Shown here one piece after another: positions 20,754 to 32,115 of a stretch of DNA of 64,000 nucleotides. Position numbers and translations under genes: made by a program. Position 1 is the first letter of the stretch, and each line of letters opens with the position of its first letter. The stretch covers positions 605,549-669,548 of the forward strand of contig CAJNDS010002075.1 in NCBI GenBank assembly GCA_905221605.1, read 5' to 3'. This stretch comes from Symbiodinium natans (lineage: Eukaryota > Sar > Dinophyceae > Suessiales > Symbiodiniaceae). A model generated the notes under the pieces. The model did no database searches. It had not been told where the DNA came from and saw only the letters and a program-made list of their open reading frames with translations.

Positions 20754-20849
20754 TACTTGGAGGTTCATGCGGCCATGCGTCAGTACTTTCATTCATACTG
20801 GCGAACTTAGGTATAAGCCTACGTGTGTCTACCCATGAACCTTCAAGTA
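20754..20849. mobile_element. MITE family 1, 96-bp copy
   Basis: Terminal inverted repeats TACTTGGAGGTTCATG and CATGAACCTTCAAGTA. Same ends as the elements at 25.6-25.8 kb and 45.2 kb. Non-coding. Confidence 0.75.
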
Positions 20850-21159
20850 TGCTGTGGGCCTATAGTTGCGGGGATTTAGGGTTCAGGATTTAGATCTCTC
20901 CTATACTCTCGCCCGCTGAACTACTCCGGACCCGACACAAGGGTAGGATAGGCCTTTTGGGGTACAGGGTATAGGGTATAGGGTTTAGGGTTGCCTCTCG
21001 CATATGAGCCCTACAACCGCAATAGGGCTTTGGGTTTAAGACGCCACCACTAAACCCCTAAAGCTCTCAAAACCAACAACACCCCTGAACTCCAGACCCT
21101 AACCCCCAACCCCTCAACCCTGAGCTCACGTCTATATTTAAGTCATAATGGATTGGAAG

Positions 21160-21295
21160 GGTTTAGGGTTTAGGGTTTAGGGTTTAGGGTTTAGGGTTTA
21201 GGGTTTAGGGTTTAGGGTTTAGGGTTTAGGGTTTAGGGTTTAGGGTTTAGGGTTTAGGGTTTAGGGTTTAGGGTTTAGGGTTTAGGGTTTAGGGC
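21160..21295 (+). repeat. Perfect TTTAGGG array
   Basis: About 19 heptamers between a unique AT-rich stretch and a coding-like island. Confidence 0.95.
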
Positions 21296-21296
21296 T

Positions 21297-21400
21297 CCTC
21301 TATTGCCCGAAACGCCTGCAGCTCAGCCAACCGGACTTGGTTGCCACCGGCGGCCCACGTTCTGAGCGTCCCCCAGGGAGCCCTGAGAAGCGCAGGGTCT
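21297..21400 (-). CDS. Exon-like island, unknown protein
   Basis: Minus-strand frame GDPALLRAPWGTLRTWAAG, then GNQVRLAELQAFRAIEE. Telomeric arrays abut both ends. No family recognised. Confidence 0.4.
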
Positions 21401-22204
21401 CCAGGGTTTAGGGTTTAGGGTTTAGGGTTTAGGGTTTAGGGTTTAGGTTATAGGGTTTAGGGCTTCGGGTTGAGGGAAGCAGGGTGTAATACTTGGAGGA
21501 TCGAAGGGACTTCATGGGACTTAGGGTGGTAAGAGCTTGGGGTGTTCGGGTTGTAGGGTTGTAAGGCTGTAGTGTTTCGGCCTTGGGGCTTAGGGGCGTT
21601 TAGGGTTTGGGGTGTTCGCGTTGTCGGGTTGTAGGGTTGTAGGGTTGAGGCTTTAGGGTTAAGAAGTTGGGGGACGTTCAGGGACACTAAGCCTTCAACC
21701 CTAGACTAAACACTGTCAAGGACTCAGGGCTTTAGGGTTTAGGGTTTAGGGTTTAGGGATTAGGGATTAGGGGATAGGGTCTTTGGGCCCTAGGCAATTC
21801 TGCGAGCCCTGAAACCGCCGAAGCCGCAAAAATGAAACCCCAAACCCTGACACCTTGACATGGACCCCTGCAACCCCTGTAACCGAACCCTAAACCCTAA
21901 ACCCTAAACCCTAAACCCTGAACCCTAAACCCTAAACCCTAAACCCTAAGCCCTAAACCCCTCTACAGCGCTAAGCCTTGAAGCCAAAGCTAAAACATCC
22001 TCCCGAAGCCAACAGCACTACATAGCACTACATTTAGGAGGAGGGGTCTAGGGTTCAGGGTTCAGAGTGAACCCTAAACCCTAAACCCTAAACCCTAAAC
22101 CCGAAACCCTAAACCCTAAACCCTATACCCTGAACCCTAAACCCGAAACCCTAAACCCTAAACCCTAGCCTAGGGTTGAGGATGTAGGGTCTCGGGTCTA
22201 GCTA

Positions 22205-22285
22205 TGCTCCCTGCCTAGGCCTCCCGGAACACCAGCGCCCTCCTGGCTTCCAGGAAAGCAGCCGGTTCCCGTGTACCAGAGTGTG
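22205..22285 (-). CDS. Exon-like island, unknown protein
   Basis: Minus-strand frame TREPAAFLEARRALVFREA, then a stop. GC3-rich. Could be an exon of the same unidentified minus-strand gene. Confidence 0.3.
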
Positions 22286-22596
22286 GGGTTTAGGGTTTAG
22301 GGTTTAGGGGGGTGTTTTGGGTGTTTAAGGCTTAGGGCTTAGGATTTAGGGTTGTATCTTGTAGCAGTTTCCATATAGATGTGCTACTTAAAAGATACTT
22401 ATGGGGCTCAAGGTTTAGGGCTTGAGAGAAATACCTCCCGAAACTGTCCCGAACACCCCAGGCCCTAAGTCCTTAAAGCCCTGAAGCCTAAAAACCTAGG
22501 ACCCCAAACACACTACAAACCCCTAAAGCCCGCACAACCGCGACACAAGAAGTCTGAAAAAAGCTCGTCAAACCAAACAAGAAAGACCCTACCCTA

Positions 22597-22660
22597 AACC
22601 CTAAACCCTAAACCCTAAACCCTAAACCCTAAACCCTAAACCCTAAACCCTAAACCCTAA
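22597..22660 (-). repeat. Perfect CCCTAAA array
   Basis: About nine heptamers followed by a C-run. Confidence 0.95.
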
Positions 22661-22899
22661 ACCCCCCCCCCCTCCAAAGCATCCCCCAGCCTGCGGATCC
22701 TTCCGCCGTCCTTCACGCGACCTGAAGATGAAGTTGGCCATACAGGTTTAGGGTTTAGGGTTTAGGGTTTAGGGTTTAGGGTTTAGGGTTAGGGTTTAGG
22801 GTTTGGGGTTTAGTGTTTGGGGTTTAGGGTTTGCTGTGATAGGGCGTAGATGCTGTGAAGGTTAGGTTTTGGAACAAGCTCGAAAGCGTCGTGAGGTGC

Positions 22900-23540
22900 G
22901 AAGAGCAGCTTTGGCCCGATTGTGGAAGGCCATCTAACACTTTTCTCCCACCCCACGCCGTCCAAGGCAGCAAAGCCACCCAAACCTATTCCTTTTAGGG
23001 TTTAGGCCTAAACTCAAGCCAACTGCTTTCTTTACATAAAACTTCTTCATTCCGTCACGGCTTTTCACAAAAAACAAGCGCCCGGCAGAGGGGCCCAGAG
23101 CGGCCCAGTTAAGGAGGCGCAGAGGAAAAGGCAAGGGCTCAGTGAGGCGAGGCAGGGGCCCAATTCCAGAAGGGCCCAAAGAAAGCCAGGGGCCCCAGGG
23201 CGGTTCAGGGGGGCCCAGGAAGGGGTGAAGGGGGGACAAAACAGCTTTTTTGAGTACCCGCCCTGCCTGGCCTGGCCTGAGGCCCCCTGGTCCCTGGACA
23301 CGCTGCGGTGAGGGGTCCGGGTCCTCCTGGCCTGGGGGCCTTGGGGTACCCCCCCCCGAAATGCCAGCGCCATCCAGGTGAAGGGTTTTGGGGAGAACCT
23401 GCTTCGGTACCGGGCCCATCGTGGGTGCTACCGACCTCCTGGCTGCAGGAGGCGGGCAAGCGACCTGGGTCGACCTTCGCCATAGAGGTCGAAGGGCTTA
23501 AGCGCCGCCCCCCCTCTGTAGGGGGGCGGCCTAGGCCCTG
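22900..23540. other. GC-rich telomere-free stretch, no gene assigned
   Basis: Proline/glycine-rich frames are open on both strands (161 and 102 codons minus, 77 plus), which is typical of GC-rich non-coding DNA. A minus-strand ATG near 23,483 followed by AKVDPGRLPASCSQEVG is the most protein-like start. No family recognised and no clear splice sites. Confidence 0.4.
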
Positions 23541-24150
23541 AGTTTAGGGTTTGGGGTTTAGTGTTTAGGGTTTAGGGTTTGGGGTTTAGGGTTTAGGGTT
23601 TGGGGTTTTGGGTTTAGGGTTTAGGGTTTTAAGGTGCCCTTTGCAATTGTAGGTTCAAGTTTCAGGGTTTAGGGTTCAGGGCTTGGGGTTTAAGAATGCA
23701 GAGTGTTTTAGCTCAGGTTGGCAGCTGTCTTGGGGGCTAAGGATGTTTAGGATTGAGGGCAATTGAAGGTACACAAAAAATTGCACAATATAGGGGCCCA
23801 CTGAACTAGAATAGGGCTTTGGGGGGATTTATTCTAGCTTCATTATATGAAGTAGGGTACATACTTCTTGTACCCCCAAAAGGACACCAGGTATATACAC
23901 TCACCAATATTAAAAGGAACCTTATATACACTCACCAACAAGAAATATAAACCCTACTTCAAAAAGGGACCTTACTGCATCTCCGACACTCGAGAGTAAC
24001 CCTACTTTTGACTACCTGCCAGCCTTCTACTGGATCACTCTAAACCCTAAACCCTAAACCTAAACCCCAAACCCTAAACCCTAAACCCTAAACCCTAAAC
24101 CCTAAACCCTAAACCCTAAACCCTAAACCCTGAACCCTTGCTTGAGATCC
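23540..24150. repeat. Telomeric mosaic and AT-rich spacer
   Basis: TTTAGGG/TTTGGGG repeats (23,543-23,640) and a perfect CCCTAAA array (24,048-24,135). The array is bracketed by an inverted CTGGATC/GATCCAG pair (24,032 and 24,148). No gene seen. Confidence 0.65.
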
Positions 24151-24151
24151 A

Positions 24152-24250
24152 GGTGGCTTGACTGCCTTCCGGCGCACTTTGCCGCGTCTGCCTGGGACCT
24201 TCGCCCGCGCAGCCCGCGCAACCATGTGGCTGAGTGTGCTTTCGGGTGGG
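24152..24250 (-). CDS. Exon-like island, basic protein
   Basis: Minus-strand frame STLSHMVARAARAKVPGRRG, then KVRRKAVKPPG, rich in Lys/Arg. It may be a nuclear-type basic tail; function unknown. Confidence 0.3.
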
Positions 24251-24724
24251 GTTAGAACCCTAAACCCTAAACCCTAAACCCCAAAACCCTCAGCCCTGAA
24301 CTCGGATTAGGGTGGATCTCAGGATTTTGGTGCTTAGGGTTGGGATCTTGATTTTAGGTCTTCGGGCTCAGGAGTGTGGAATCTTGGGATCGAGGATTGG
24401 ATTCTAAGTTTGCGGTTGGGCATGTTTTCAGTTTGAGATTTTATGTAAGTTTTGAGGGCTTAGGGTTGGGGACTCTCGGGTTCGGAGTGCAGGGTTCCTA
24501 GCTTACAGGGATGGGGGGCTTGAGGGTTCACAAGTTAAGGCTAAGGGTTGGGGAGTTCAGGGTTTCGGGCTTGGGCCTGAGGATTTCGGGTTTAGGGTTT
24601 AGGGCTTAGGGCTTAGGGCTTAGGGTTTAGGGTTTAGGGTGAGGCCCAACACAGGGATTAGGGCAAAGTTTTTAGGCTTTTCGTCTGCGGCTGCTGGAGA
24701 TTTTTTGGAGCCTAGGGCTCATAC

Positions 24725-24902
24725 GTTGAAATGTTCCCCCTGATACTAGCAGCCCTTTATAGGGATTATCGTACCTTATACTAGCAGACCTTAATAGGGA
24801 TTATAGTACCTTATACTAGCAGCCCTGAATAGGGGTTATAGTACCCCCTATTATATGATCATCCCTATGAAGGACTGTTAGCAGAAGGGGCAACATCCCA
24901 AC
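24725..24902. mobile_element. MITE family 2 with internal 35-bp tandem repeat
   Basis: Ends GTTGAAATGTTCCCC and GGGGCAACATCCCAAC are inverted repeats. Inside, three copies of a 35-bp unit beginning ATACTAGCAG start at 24743, 24778 and 24813. Related to the 107-bp element at 46,103. No transposase. Confidence 0.7.
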
Positions 24903-25479
24903 TACAAGGGTTTAGGGCTGCTTTGTGTGTGTGGCTGCCGTCTGACTCTGCTGGAGCCAACCGCAGCACTTGATGCAGGAGTAACCTGGGCCCTTTCGGA
25001 TTTAAAGGGGCTTATAGGGGAACCTAAGCACAAAAAAGGACAAGGGCCTACTCTGAGTCCTACAGTAGCCCTAAGGCCCTAAACCCAAAACCCTAAACCC
25101 TAAACCCTCAACCCTAAACCCTAAACCCTAAACCCAAAGCCCCAAAAATGCGGAATCAGGGCCAGGGTCCTAGAGCATGCACAGCTTCGACTTTAGGGAT
25201 CTCGGGCTTCGGGGACCATGGAGTGTTTCGAGTCTAGGGTTTAGAGGGTTCTTGTGTTCGGGTTTAGGGTTTAGAGGCTAACCCTAAAACCCTAAACCGT
25301 AAACCTTGAGAAACTTCCTCATGGAGACGGGCAGTGCTAAATTGAGCCAAAAAAAGAAGTCCCTTGAAAGGGAAACCCTTACAAATAGTGGAGCCTACCT
25401 TAACGTTCTGTTGGGGTCCGGCAATTCGAGCAACTGCCATATCAGAGCCTTAGCGGAACCCCTAAACCTTTAACCCAAA

Positions 25480-25600
25480 ATGGTCCATGTTCAAAGTGAG
25501 GTACTCACAGAGATGCGCGCTGCAGCTAAGCGGTGCTCGTGCCTTCCGATCTACGGGCTTCCGCCCCGCAAAGCTTTACACCATAAAACACGCTACAAAC
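25480..25600 (+). CDS. Exon-like island, unknown protein
   Basis: Plus-strand frame VHVQSEVLTEMRAAAKRCSC, then LPIYGLPPRKA, before the MITE that starts at 25,601. The remainder of the longer open frame is MITE sequence. Low confidence. Confidence 0.25.
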
Positions 25601-25744
25601 TGCTTGGAGGTCCAGGATACTTATGTATTAATGGTAGCTGTACTTATAACCAACCTATACGCCCCTAAAGGGCCCTAATATGGTTATAAGTACAGCTATA
25701 AGTACTGTTGTCATTGGTTCATCAGTACCATGAACCTCCAAGCA
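25601..25744. mobile_element. MITE family 1, 144-bp copy
   Basis: Left end TGCTTGGAGGTCCAGGATACT, right end GTACCATGAACCTCCAAGCA. The interior has AATATGGTTATAAGTACAGC, shared with copies at 43.7 and 45.2 kb. Confidence 0.8.
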
Positions 25745-25835
25745 CTTATAAACCAATGGTAACTGTACTAAGAACCCACCTATCAGCCCCTTAAGTAGCT
25801 GCAATTGGTTAGTCAGTACCATGAACCTCCAAGTA
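25742..25835. mobile_element. MITE family 1, adjacent truncated copy
   Basis: It starts within the right end of the previous copy and ends GTACCATGAACCTCCAAGTA. Interior AAACCAATGGTAACTGTACT resembles the left part of the first copy. Confidence 0.65.
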
Positions 25836-25913
25836 TCGAACAATGACACACAAAGCCAAGGGGCTCGGTGTCGTGGAAAACAGCAGCTCAGCACGCCGCG
25901 AGCAAGGCAGCTT

Positions 25914-26055
25914 GGTTTAGGGCTTAGGGTTTAGGGTTTAGGGTTTAGGGTTTAGGGTTTAGGGTTTAGGGTTTAGGGTTTAGGGTTTAGGGTTTAGGGT
26001 TTAGGGTTTAGGGTTTAGGGTTTAGGGTTTAGGGTTTAGGGTTTAGGGTTTAGGG
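25914..26055 (+). repeat. Perfect TTTAGGG array
   Basis: About 20 heptamers. Confidence 0.95.
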
Positions 26056-26261
26056 TAGCGCCACACGGCAGTGGCCACGCCGAACTCGAAGCCGGCATCC
26101 GATATGACCTTTTGTTGGATACCCGCAAACATCTTCATGGGTTCCCCTACTACCTTCTATACTACCCCCCGTAGGTTCCCCCATGAGTAAGCCGTATTGA
26201 AGTTAAGAGGGCAACCTAGGGGGGCTGGTATAGCGGGGGTTAGTACCGATCCCTACGCCGG

Positions 26262-26363
26262 TGAGTTCTGAATTGGAATATGAGCAGTTTGTATCGTACT
26301 TGCACAAGGATCATAAGAGGTCGGTATTGGCAACTTACAAGGGGTCCTGCAAAATGCCCGCAT
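26262..26363 (+). CDS. Exon-like island, unknown protein
   Basis: Plus-strand frame SSELEYEQFVSYLHKDHKRS, then VLATYKGSCKMPA and TGA. Charged and protein-like, in a unique stretch. No family recognised. Confidence 0.35.
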
Positions 26364-26639
26364 GATGCCTTGTGGGGATGCTTTGGGCAAATTGGGACTG
26401 AGGGTTTAGGGTTTTGGGTCGAGAGTTGCAGGTTTAGGGTTGAGGCGGCTTCGGCTACAAGGTTCAAGACACTCACATCGCTCCATCAGCCAAACTTCCC
26501 TGATGTCTAATCAGTGCTTGTTGGGCTTGGTTCTAGGGTTGAGGTATGCTAGACCATCAACACTGAACTGCAACAACTCAAAACTTAAGGTTTAGGGTTG
26601 AGGGGAGCTTGTCAGGGCTTAGGGGATTTTATGGGCTTG

Positions 26640-26930
26640 TGGGTGTAGGAATGAGGGGGTCGTAAGGTTTATGGATTTAGGGTCTGCTGAGTGGTGAGCA
26701 AATGGTCTGTTCTCCCTAAAGGTTCGTCCTTCGTGGGATTCCTGTTGCAGTACGGAGGCTTTGTGTGCAGGTTTAAGGATGATTCGGGCTTCGGGTGCCC
26801 AAAGCAGGACATCATTTAGAGAATCACGACGACTCAGCCGATACTCGCGAACCAAGCACTTTTGAATGCCGCACGCTTGGCGGTGGAAGCAGCGATGAGT
26901 AAAGGAGATCCCAACACCGCTGGAACTTTG
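26640..26930 (-). CDS. Unassigned minus-strand open frame
   Basis: Open from about 26,930 through REYRLSRRDSLNDVLLWAP and SVLQQESHEGRTFRENRPF to a stop near 26,619. The length (roughly 100 codons) is unusual for this window's islands. No family recognised and no clear start. Confidence 0.35.
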
Positions 26931-26945
26931 GCTTCCAAAACGTGC

Positions 26946-27670
26946 ATAGGGTTTAGGGTTTAGGGTTTAGGGTTTAGGGTTTAGGGTTTAGGGTTTAGGG
27001 TTTAGGGTTTAGGGACCGACGGACCCATCTTAAACCCTAAACCCACAACCCACAACCCGAAGCCCTAATCCCTAACGGCGATTGTTTAGGGTTTCGGGGG
27101 GGCCTCATGTAGGGGCCCGAATAATTATGGTAGGGTTTGGGAGGGGGGGGGGGTAATTTTGTAAAGAGATCAAGGGGCCCTAAGGGAATATGATCAGTAA
27201 CTATTCCGACCCCAAAATCACCTCGGACTGCCAAGCATTACTTGGCACTTGCGTCAGCGCGTGACCCCGGAGTTCGTTTGACTCGTTCGGGTCGCCACAC
27301 AGCTCGGAAGATGCCTGCTTCCCTACCTGAGGGTTTTGTGGCATTGTAGGGTTGTAGGGTTACAGGGTTTAGGGTTTATAGGGTTATAGGGTTTATAGGG
27401 TTATAGGGTTATAAGAATGTAATATGATAGGGTTATTGGGTTATAGGGTTTAAGAACCCCATACCCCTCCCTAACTAAACCCTACAACACGGAAACCAAC
27501 CCCGACTATGACTCTCAGTGCTAAACTCAGGGGCTGAATCCCTAGCCCCAAAAAAAGGCTCCCCTTTTACATATGGTAGGATTCCATATAACCACAAAGG
27601 TTACAGGTTACCCACCCCAGTCCCTAAGTAAAAGGCCCTACTATCGGCATACCTGCAGGCAACTTTGCAG
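26946..27670. repeat. Telomeric and TTATAGGG-variant mosaic
   Basis: TTTAGGG array at 26,946-27,013; variants GGGTTATA/GGGTTTATA at 27,345-27,450. No gene seen before the kinase-like gene. Confidence 0.7.
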
Positions 27671-27672
27671 GC

Positions 27673-29315
27673 TCACTCCCGTGGCTCAGGGCGCACGTCC
27701 TGAAAGAACTTGATGAATTCGTCGATCTCCGAAGGGGACGCGGTGGGACATCTGCTCAACACGCTGCGCAGCTGGCCCTGGATGTCAACAATCAGCTCCT
27801 CCATTGGCTGATCAGACGGCTTCACCCGGATGACGTTCGCAGCTTCCTGCGGATACAGCAGATCATACTTGTCTTCAATGGCTTTCAAATAGTTCTCCGT
27901 AATGTGCGCTTCACTCTGGCGGCCTCGATGCTTGATTCTGTCAATGGCTTGACGAACAGAAATCTCAAAAAAAATGACTGCATGCGGCTGATGCTGTCGA
28001 AGTCCCTTTATGTTCTCTTGATATTGTCGTTGCATGTCGTCTCGGTACTGTGGCAGCAGCCTTCCCTGGTCGTAGTTGATCTCATTGAAAACGTGTATCT
28101 TTGCCTTGATTGATCTTTCTGAAATCACGTGCATTGATCTCACTTCAGGGCCTGTGGCCACATGGAAGTGGTGTTTAAACATCTTCTGCTCAAAGCGGGA
28201 GCTTGCCTCTTTTTGTTGAAGCGACGCAGCCTCACCTGCTGCCAGGGCATCGTAAAACTGCTCCATCGCCTCTTTAAAACCATCTGGACCATCCTTGTCC
28301 ACCGGCTCTCTTATCACTTTCACTTGCTGCTGCCTGTGCGCGTTGATTTCCAAAAGCTTCTGCATTAAATCGGACTTTCGTGAGCCGATGTTGCCCTCGA
28401 TGCATATCAGGAACTTCTCCTTTCCGTCGAAAGGCATGCCAATGGATCGCACGTTGGGACTCCACGGTTGCGAGCCTGTGAGCATAAGATAGATGAGCAC
28501 ATTCTGTGACCCTTTCAGCTTGCTCAGCTCCTGCTTGGTGTTGCCGTTCTGCAAAGTTTTCCCATCGAGCTCGAGCCGGAACTCACGCACCACCAGCTTG
28601 TTTTCAGAAAGCAGCGACGCTCCAAGGTCGTGCAACTGTGCGAAATCGGGTAGGGGATTGAAGCCCAGTCTTTTGTCCACCAGCCCGCCTTCTTGAAGAA
28701 AAATGCTTCATAACGATTGTCATGACCCAAGCGTTGTCACTTCCATAGGAAGTCACGACATCATTAGAGGCTCGTGTTCGTCCAGAACCTGATGTGAGTG
28801 CCTCGGAATGATCTAGATCGTCATTGTTGTGCGCCATCAGCTGTTGCACACGGGCCATTGCACTTCGGATGTTGCGCATTTCTTGAACGAGCTCGTGAAT
28901 TTTGCCTTCCATAAGGTGCCCAAGAGCCAGGTGGATCATGGAGCAAGCCTCTGGAAAGTAGGTATGGGGCGGGCGCTCTTCTGGTTGAACGCCTTCACCT
29001 TCAGCTTCTCCTGCCTTTAGTAGGACTTCTCCCGCAAGCAGAAAGATCTTCTCAGCCTTCATGATTGCGTACTTTCGGTCTGCTGGGTCTACGTCTTGGT
29101 CCTCCCGGCTTGGACTCCTGTCCGAAGCTGCAAAACAGATGTTTTGCATACGCAAAACGATTTGGCGCAGAACGGCAGTTTGGCTGCTAGTCATTGGCCT
29201 GCGGATGATCGCGCTGCTCATGCGGCAGCGCCCATGGTGTGGCTTCTGCGAGTGCTTGACGAAAAGCAACTCGAAAAAAAAAACTTTATGCAACATAACA
29301 TACCATGACATCCAT
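27673..29315 (-). CDS. Deoxynucleoside kinase-like protein with altered P-loop, 3 exons
   Basis: Exons 29315-29304, 29254-28741 and 28691-27673 sum to 1545 bp: 514 residues plus stop. The ATG lies in a CCGCCATGG context. Both introns (29255-29303, 28692-28740) are exactly 49 bp, GT-AG, and end in TCAAG. Residues 1-175 are unrecognised, with helical segments. The C-terminal part matches the deoxynucleoside kinase fold in order: P-loop-like GNIGSRKSD at 275-283, the general-base region REP (303-305), ERS at 367-369, and a LID-like RGRQSE with basic residues at 431-433. In the family the P-loop reads GNIGxGKST/T; here the glycine before lysine is arginine (codon CGA, one base from GGA) and the following Thr/Ser position is aspartate, so nucleotide phosphorylation may be lost or changed. 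Neighbours are telomeric mosaic; the gene itself has none. Exon 1 (12 bp) is the least certain part. Confidence 0.8.
28692..28740 (-). other. 49-bp GT-AG intron
   Basis: Donor GGAA|GTGACA, acceptor TTCTTCAAG|AA. It links two frames that are otherwise separated by a stop (TGA) in the kinase frame. Confidence 0.65.
29255..29303 (-). other. 49-bp GT-AG intron
   Basis: Donor ATG|GTATGT, a ten-T tract, acceptor CGTCAAG|CAC. Its removal joins an ATG in strong context to the long frame. Confidence 0.65.
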
Positions 29316-29489
29316 GGCGGATGTGTGCTCGCATCTTGCTTCAATTCCCAAATATTCGACATGCATCTCAGATCACATGTCCCATGCAATTTACAGGCTC
29401 GCAGCCTTCAGCCATGACGACAAGGGAATTTCCGAGAGTAGGCCCGGGCACACCCCCGAAGCGACGCCCAAGCAGTCTACTCCTGGTTA

Positions 29490-31285
29490 TGGGGTTTAGG
29501 GTTTAGGGTTTAGGGTTTAAGGTTTAGGATTTAGGATTTAGGATTTAGGATTTAGGGTTTACCCTTCTTTTCGGAAACCCCCACAAGTTCACAGCACCTC
29601 GGTTTTCTGTGTGGGGGCCATACGTCCTCAAAACAGCTCAACTGCGCTCGAGTCAGCCGTCCGAAAGTCTAAACCCTAAACCCTAAACCCACCAAGCCCT
29701 ATGTCTTGAGGCATAGCAGAAGGATCATTTAGCTGAAACTTTGGTGTTTGAGTGGCACACCACACCCTAAACCCTAAACCCTAAGCCCTAAGCCCTAAAA
29801 TCCAGGTTCTGGGCGCCCTGCGATGAAGAAGAACAAGAAGCGTCGGCTCAGGGAAGCCCACGGCGTTTAGGGTGTAGGGTTTAGGGTTTAGGGTTTAGGG
29901 TTTAGGGTTGAGGGTTTAGGGTTTAGGGTTTAGGGTTTAGGGCTTAGGGCTTAGGGCTTAGGAGGGTTTAGGGTTCAGCCCACTGTCCAACGGTTGCTGA
30001 GAGGCTGGAAGGAAAGAACAAACTAACATATTTGTTCTGCAGACCCCCCCCCCCCCAGCAGGAAGGGATACGTTTAGGGTTTAGGGTATTCTTGGGGTGA
30101 AACGCTTTGGGCTCCATATTCCCTAAACCGTCAACCCTAAACCCTAAACTCTATTGTGAACGAGCACACAGACTGCGGCAGTGGCGTTGTACCGGGTTCA
30201 GAATTCAGGGTGTAGGGTTTAGGGTTTAGGGTTTAGGGTTTAGGGTTTAGGGTTTTGGGGCTAGGCTCTAGGCGTAGAATTGAGGGTTGCTGGCTTCATA
30301 TTTACTAATTTTCAATAGGGAATCGGAGGATTTAGGTGCCTTATATCCCCAAACGGTACGCCATGTTCTTCTTTAGGGTTTAGGGTTTAGGGGCTAGGGT
30401 TTGGGGTTCAGCATCTCATGTTCTAGTTTTCACAGGACCCGCCCAAAGAATCCCATGACATTAAGAGAATAACTCAATCCATATAAACCTTAGGCTCCCT
30501 TTCCTAGGTCCTTCACCCCACACCTTCAAGGCACAAAAACTTCCTTCACTTCGGCGCAAGGCCCCAAAACCCCCAACCTTGCCCACGAAGATCATTAGGG
30601 TTTGAGCTTCTATATGACAGAGATATCAGAGTTTAAGATGATCCTCTTGAACCTTAGGGTTTAGGGTTTAGGGTTTAGGGTTTAGGGTTAAGGCTTTAGG
30701 GTTTAGGGTTTAGGGTTTAGGGATGTTTAGAGTTTAGGGTTTAGGGTTTGGGGGAAATATAGACTGCCCATGGGCCCTAGCCTCAGAGACTCCGGTTTCA
30801 CAAGCTTGCTTGAAGGCTCCTAAAACCCTAAGCCCGAGACTCTATGTGGTGATTTCACTAAATTATGGCCCCTTTGGGAGGTCCTGACTATAAGGCGGCC
30901 CCTCGTATTTCGGGTACCTTAAACAATTTAGAGAACTCATCATGTACCCAACACCCGAACCCGCTTGAGCACAATACCTTTTCCTAAGACCTAAACCCCA
31001 AACCTTAAGCTCAAACCCTAAGCCATCCGCCCTAGGCGTTTAAGCGCCTTCTTCCTAACCCCTAAAGCCTACACCTTGAACCCAACACCATCCAACACCG
31101 CAATGCCTGGTGTAGGGGCATGATGGGCTGAGCGGGGCTTAGGGCTTGAGGGGTTAGGGGCTCTTAAATGGGAAGCCCTAAACACTAAATCCTAAACTTA
31201 GCTGTTCATAGGAAACCGAAACCCCAAACCCTAACTCCCAAATCCTAAGCGCTCTAGCCCCGATCTCTAAACCCTCACGCAGAAC
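29490..31285. repeat. Telomeric mosaic
   Basis: Mixed TTTAGGG, TTAGGAT and TTTGGGG arrays with small islands (for example 29,585-29,670, open on plus as FSVWGPYVLKTAQLRSS). A second copy of the AAGGCGGCCCCTC repeat lies at 30,865-30,930. No complete gene. Confidence 0.65.
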
Positions 31286-31289
31286 CTAG

Positions 31290-31448
31290 TTGCTCGAGGC
31301 CAAGTGCAGATAGTGCAGAAGTTCTGCGGCCATCTGAAAGACGCTTTTTTTGTGTCCAGAATCATGCCACCGAAGCTGAAGCGGTGTCAGAAGACGTCAG
31401 GTTCGCTGTTGCGAACACAACTGGGTCCTATTTCACGGGCTTGCAGGT
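31290..31448 (+). CDS. Exon-like island, unknown protein
   Basis: Plus-strand frame VQIVQKFCGHLKDAFFVSRI, then MPPKLKRCQKTSGSLL and RTQLGPISRAC, ending at a good GT donor (TTGCAG|GTGCGT). No family recognised. Confidence 0.4.
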
Positions 31449-31976
31449 GCGTGTAACCTGGGCGTGCAGTGAAAGAAGTACCGGCGCAGGTGGCCGGTAC
31501 CACAGGAACAGTGCCGCTGTCCCAAAGAGTCCAACGGCGACCATGCGACAGAACCGGGCAAAGCTGCTCCGCGAGGTGCGGAGTCCGAATCACACACCTT
31601 TTCATTTCATGTGCTTCAAGACCCTAAACCCTAAACCCTAAACCCTAAACCCTAAACCCTAAACCGATGGTTATGAAGATATGTACACACACCTCACTGC
31701 CACAGAGCAATGTCATCGAGGAGCACTTTCAATACTAGTGGCCGTTATCCAACACGGTGAGTCGAATGTTTTTTGGAAATCTGATGTCTCGGCTGCATCT
31801 GCAAGCCGCACCTGCCGTGTCATCAGCAAGCCCACCTCCCCTCCCCCGCCTCCTCTGCTGCCAACGCTTTGGGCTGTTCTGGTGTAGAAACCAGACAAAC
31901 AGACGCAACAAAACCATACCTCTCACTCTAAACCCTAAACCCTAAACCCTAAACGGCGATGGACCAAAGCTGACAA

Positions 31977-32115
31977 TCCCTGCGCCTTCTCCCAGAGTCT
32001 CACGAAACGACGCTTTGCAGGCACTGATCACGGCGCTCTTTGGCTGCCAGGGCATCTCGCACCATTTCTGAGACAGGGGCTTTGAAGGTGCGAGTGCCCC
32101 ACCTTGGTATCGGTT
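31977..32115 (-). CDS. Exon-like island, unknown protein
   Basis: Minus-strand frame FKAPVSEMVRDALAAKERRD, then QCLQSVVS and TGA. Charged, helical; looks like the 3' end of a gene. No family recognised. Confidence 0.4.

Noticed and set aside
25350-25362. Possible relic of the dinoflagellate spliced leader (TTGAGCCAAAA, minus strand)
   Set aside because: Only 11 bases match the 3' part of the leader and no full GCCATTTTGGCTCAAG is present; a similar TTGGCTCAAA at 49,930 is also too short.
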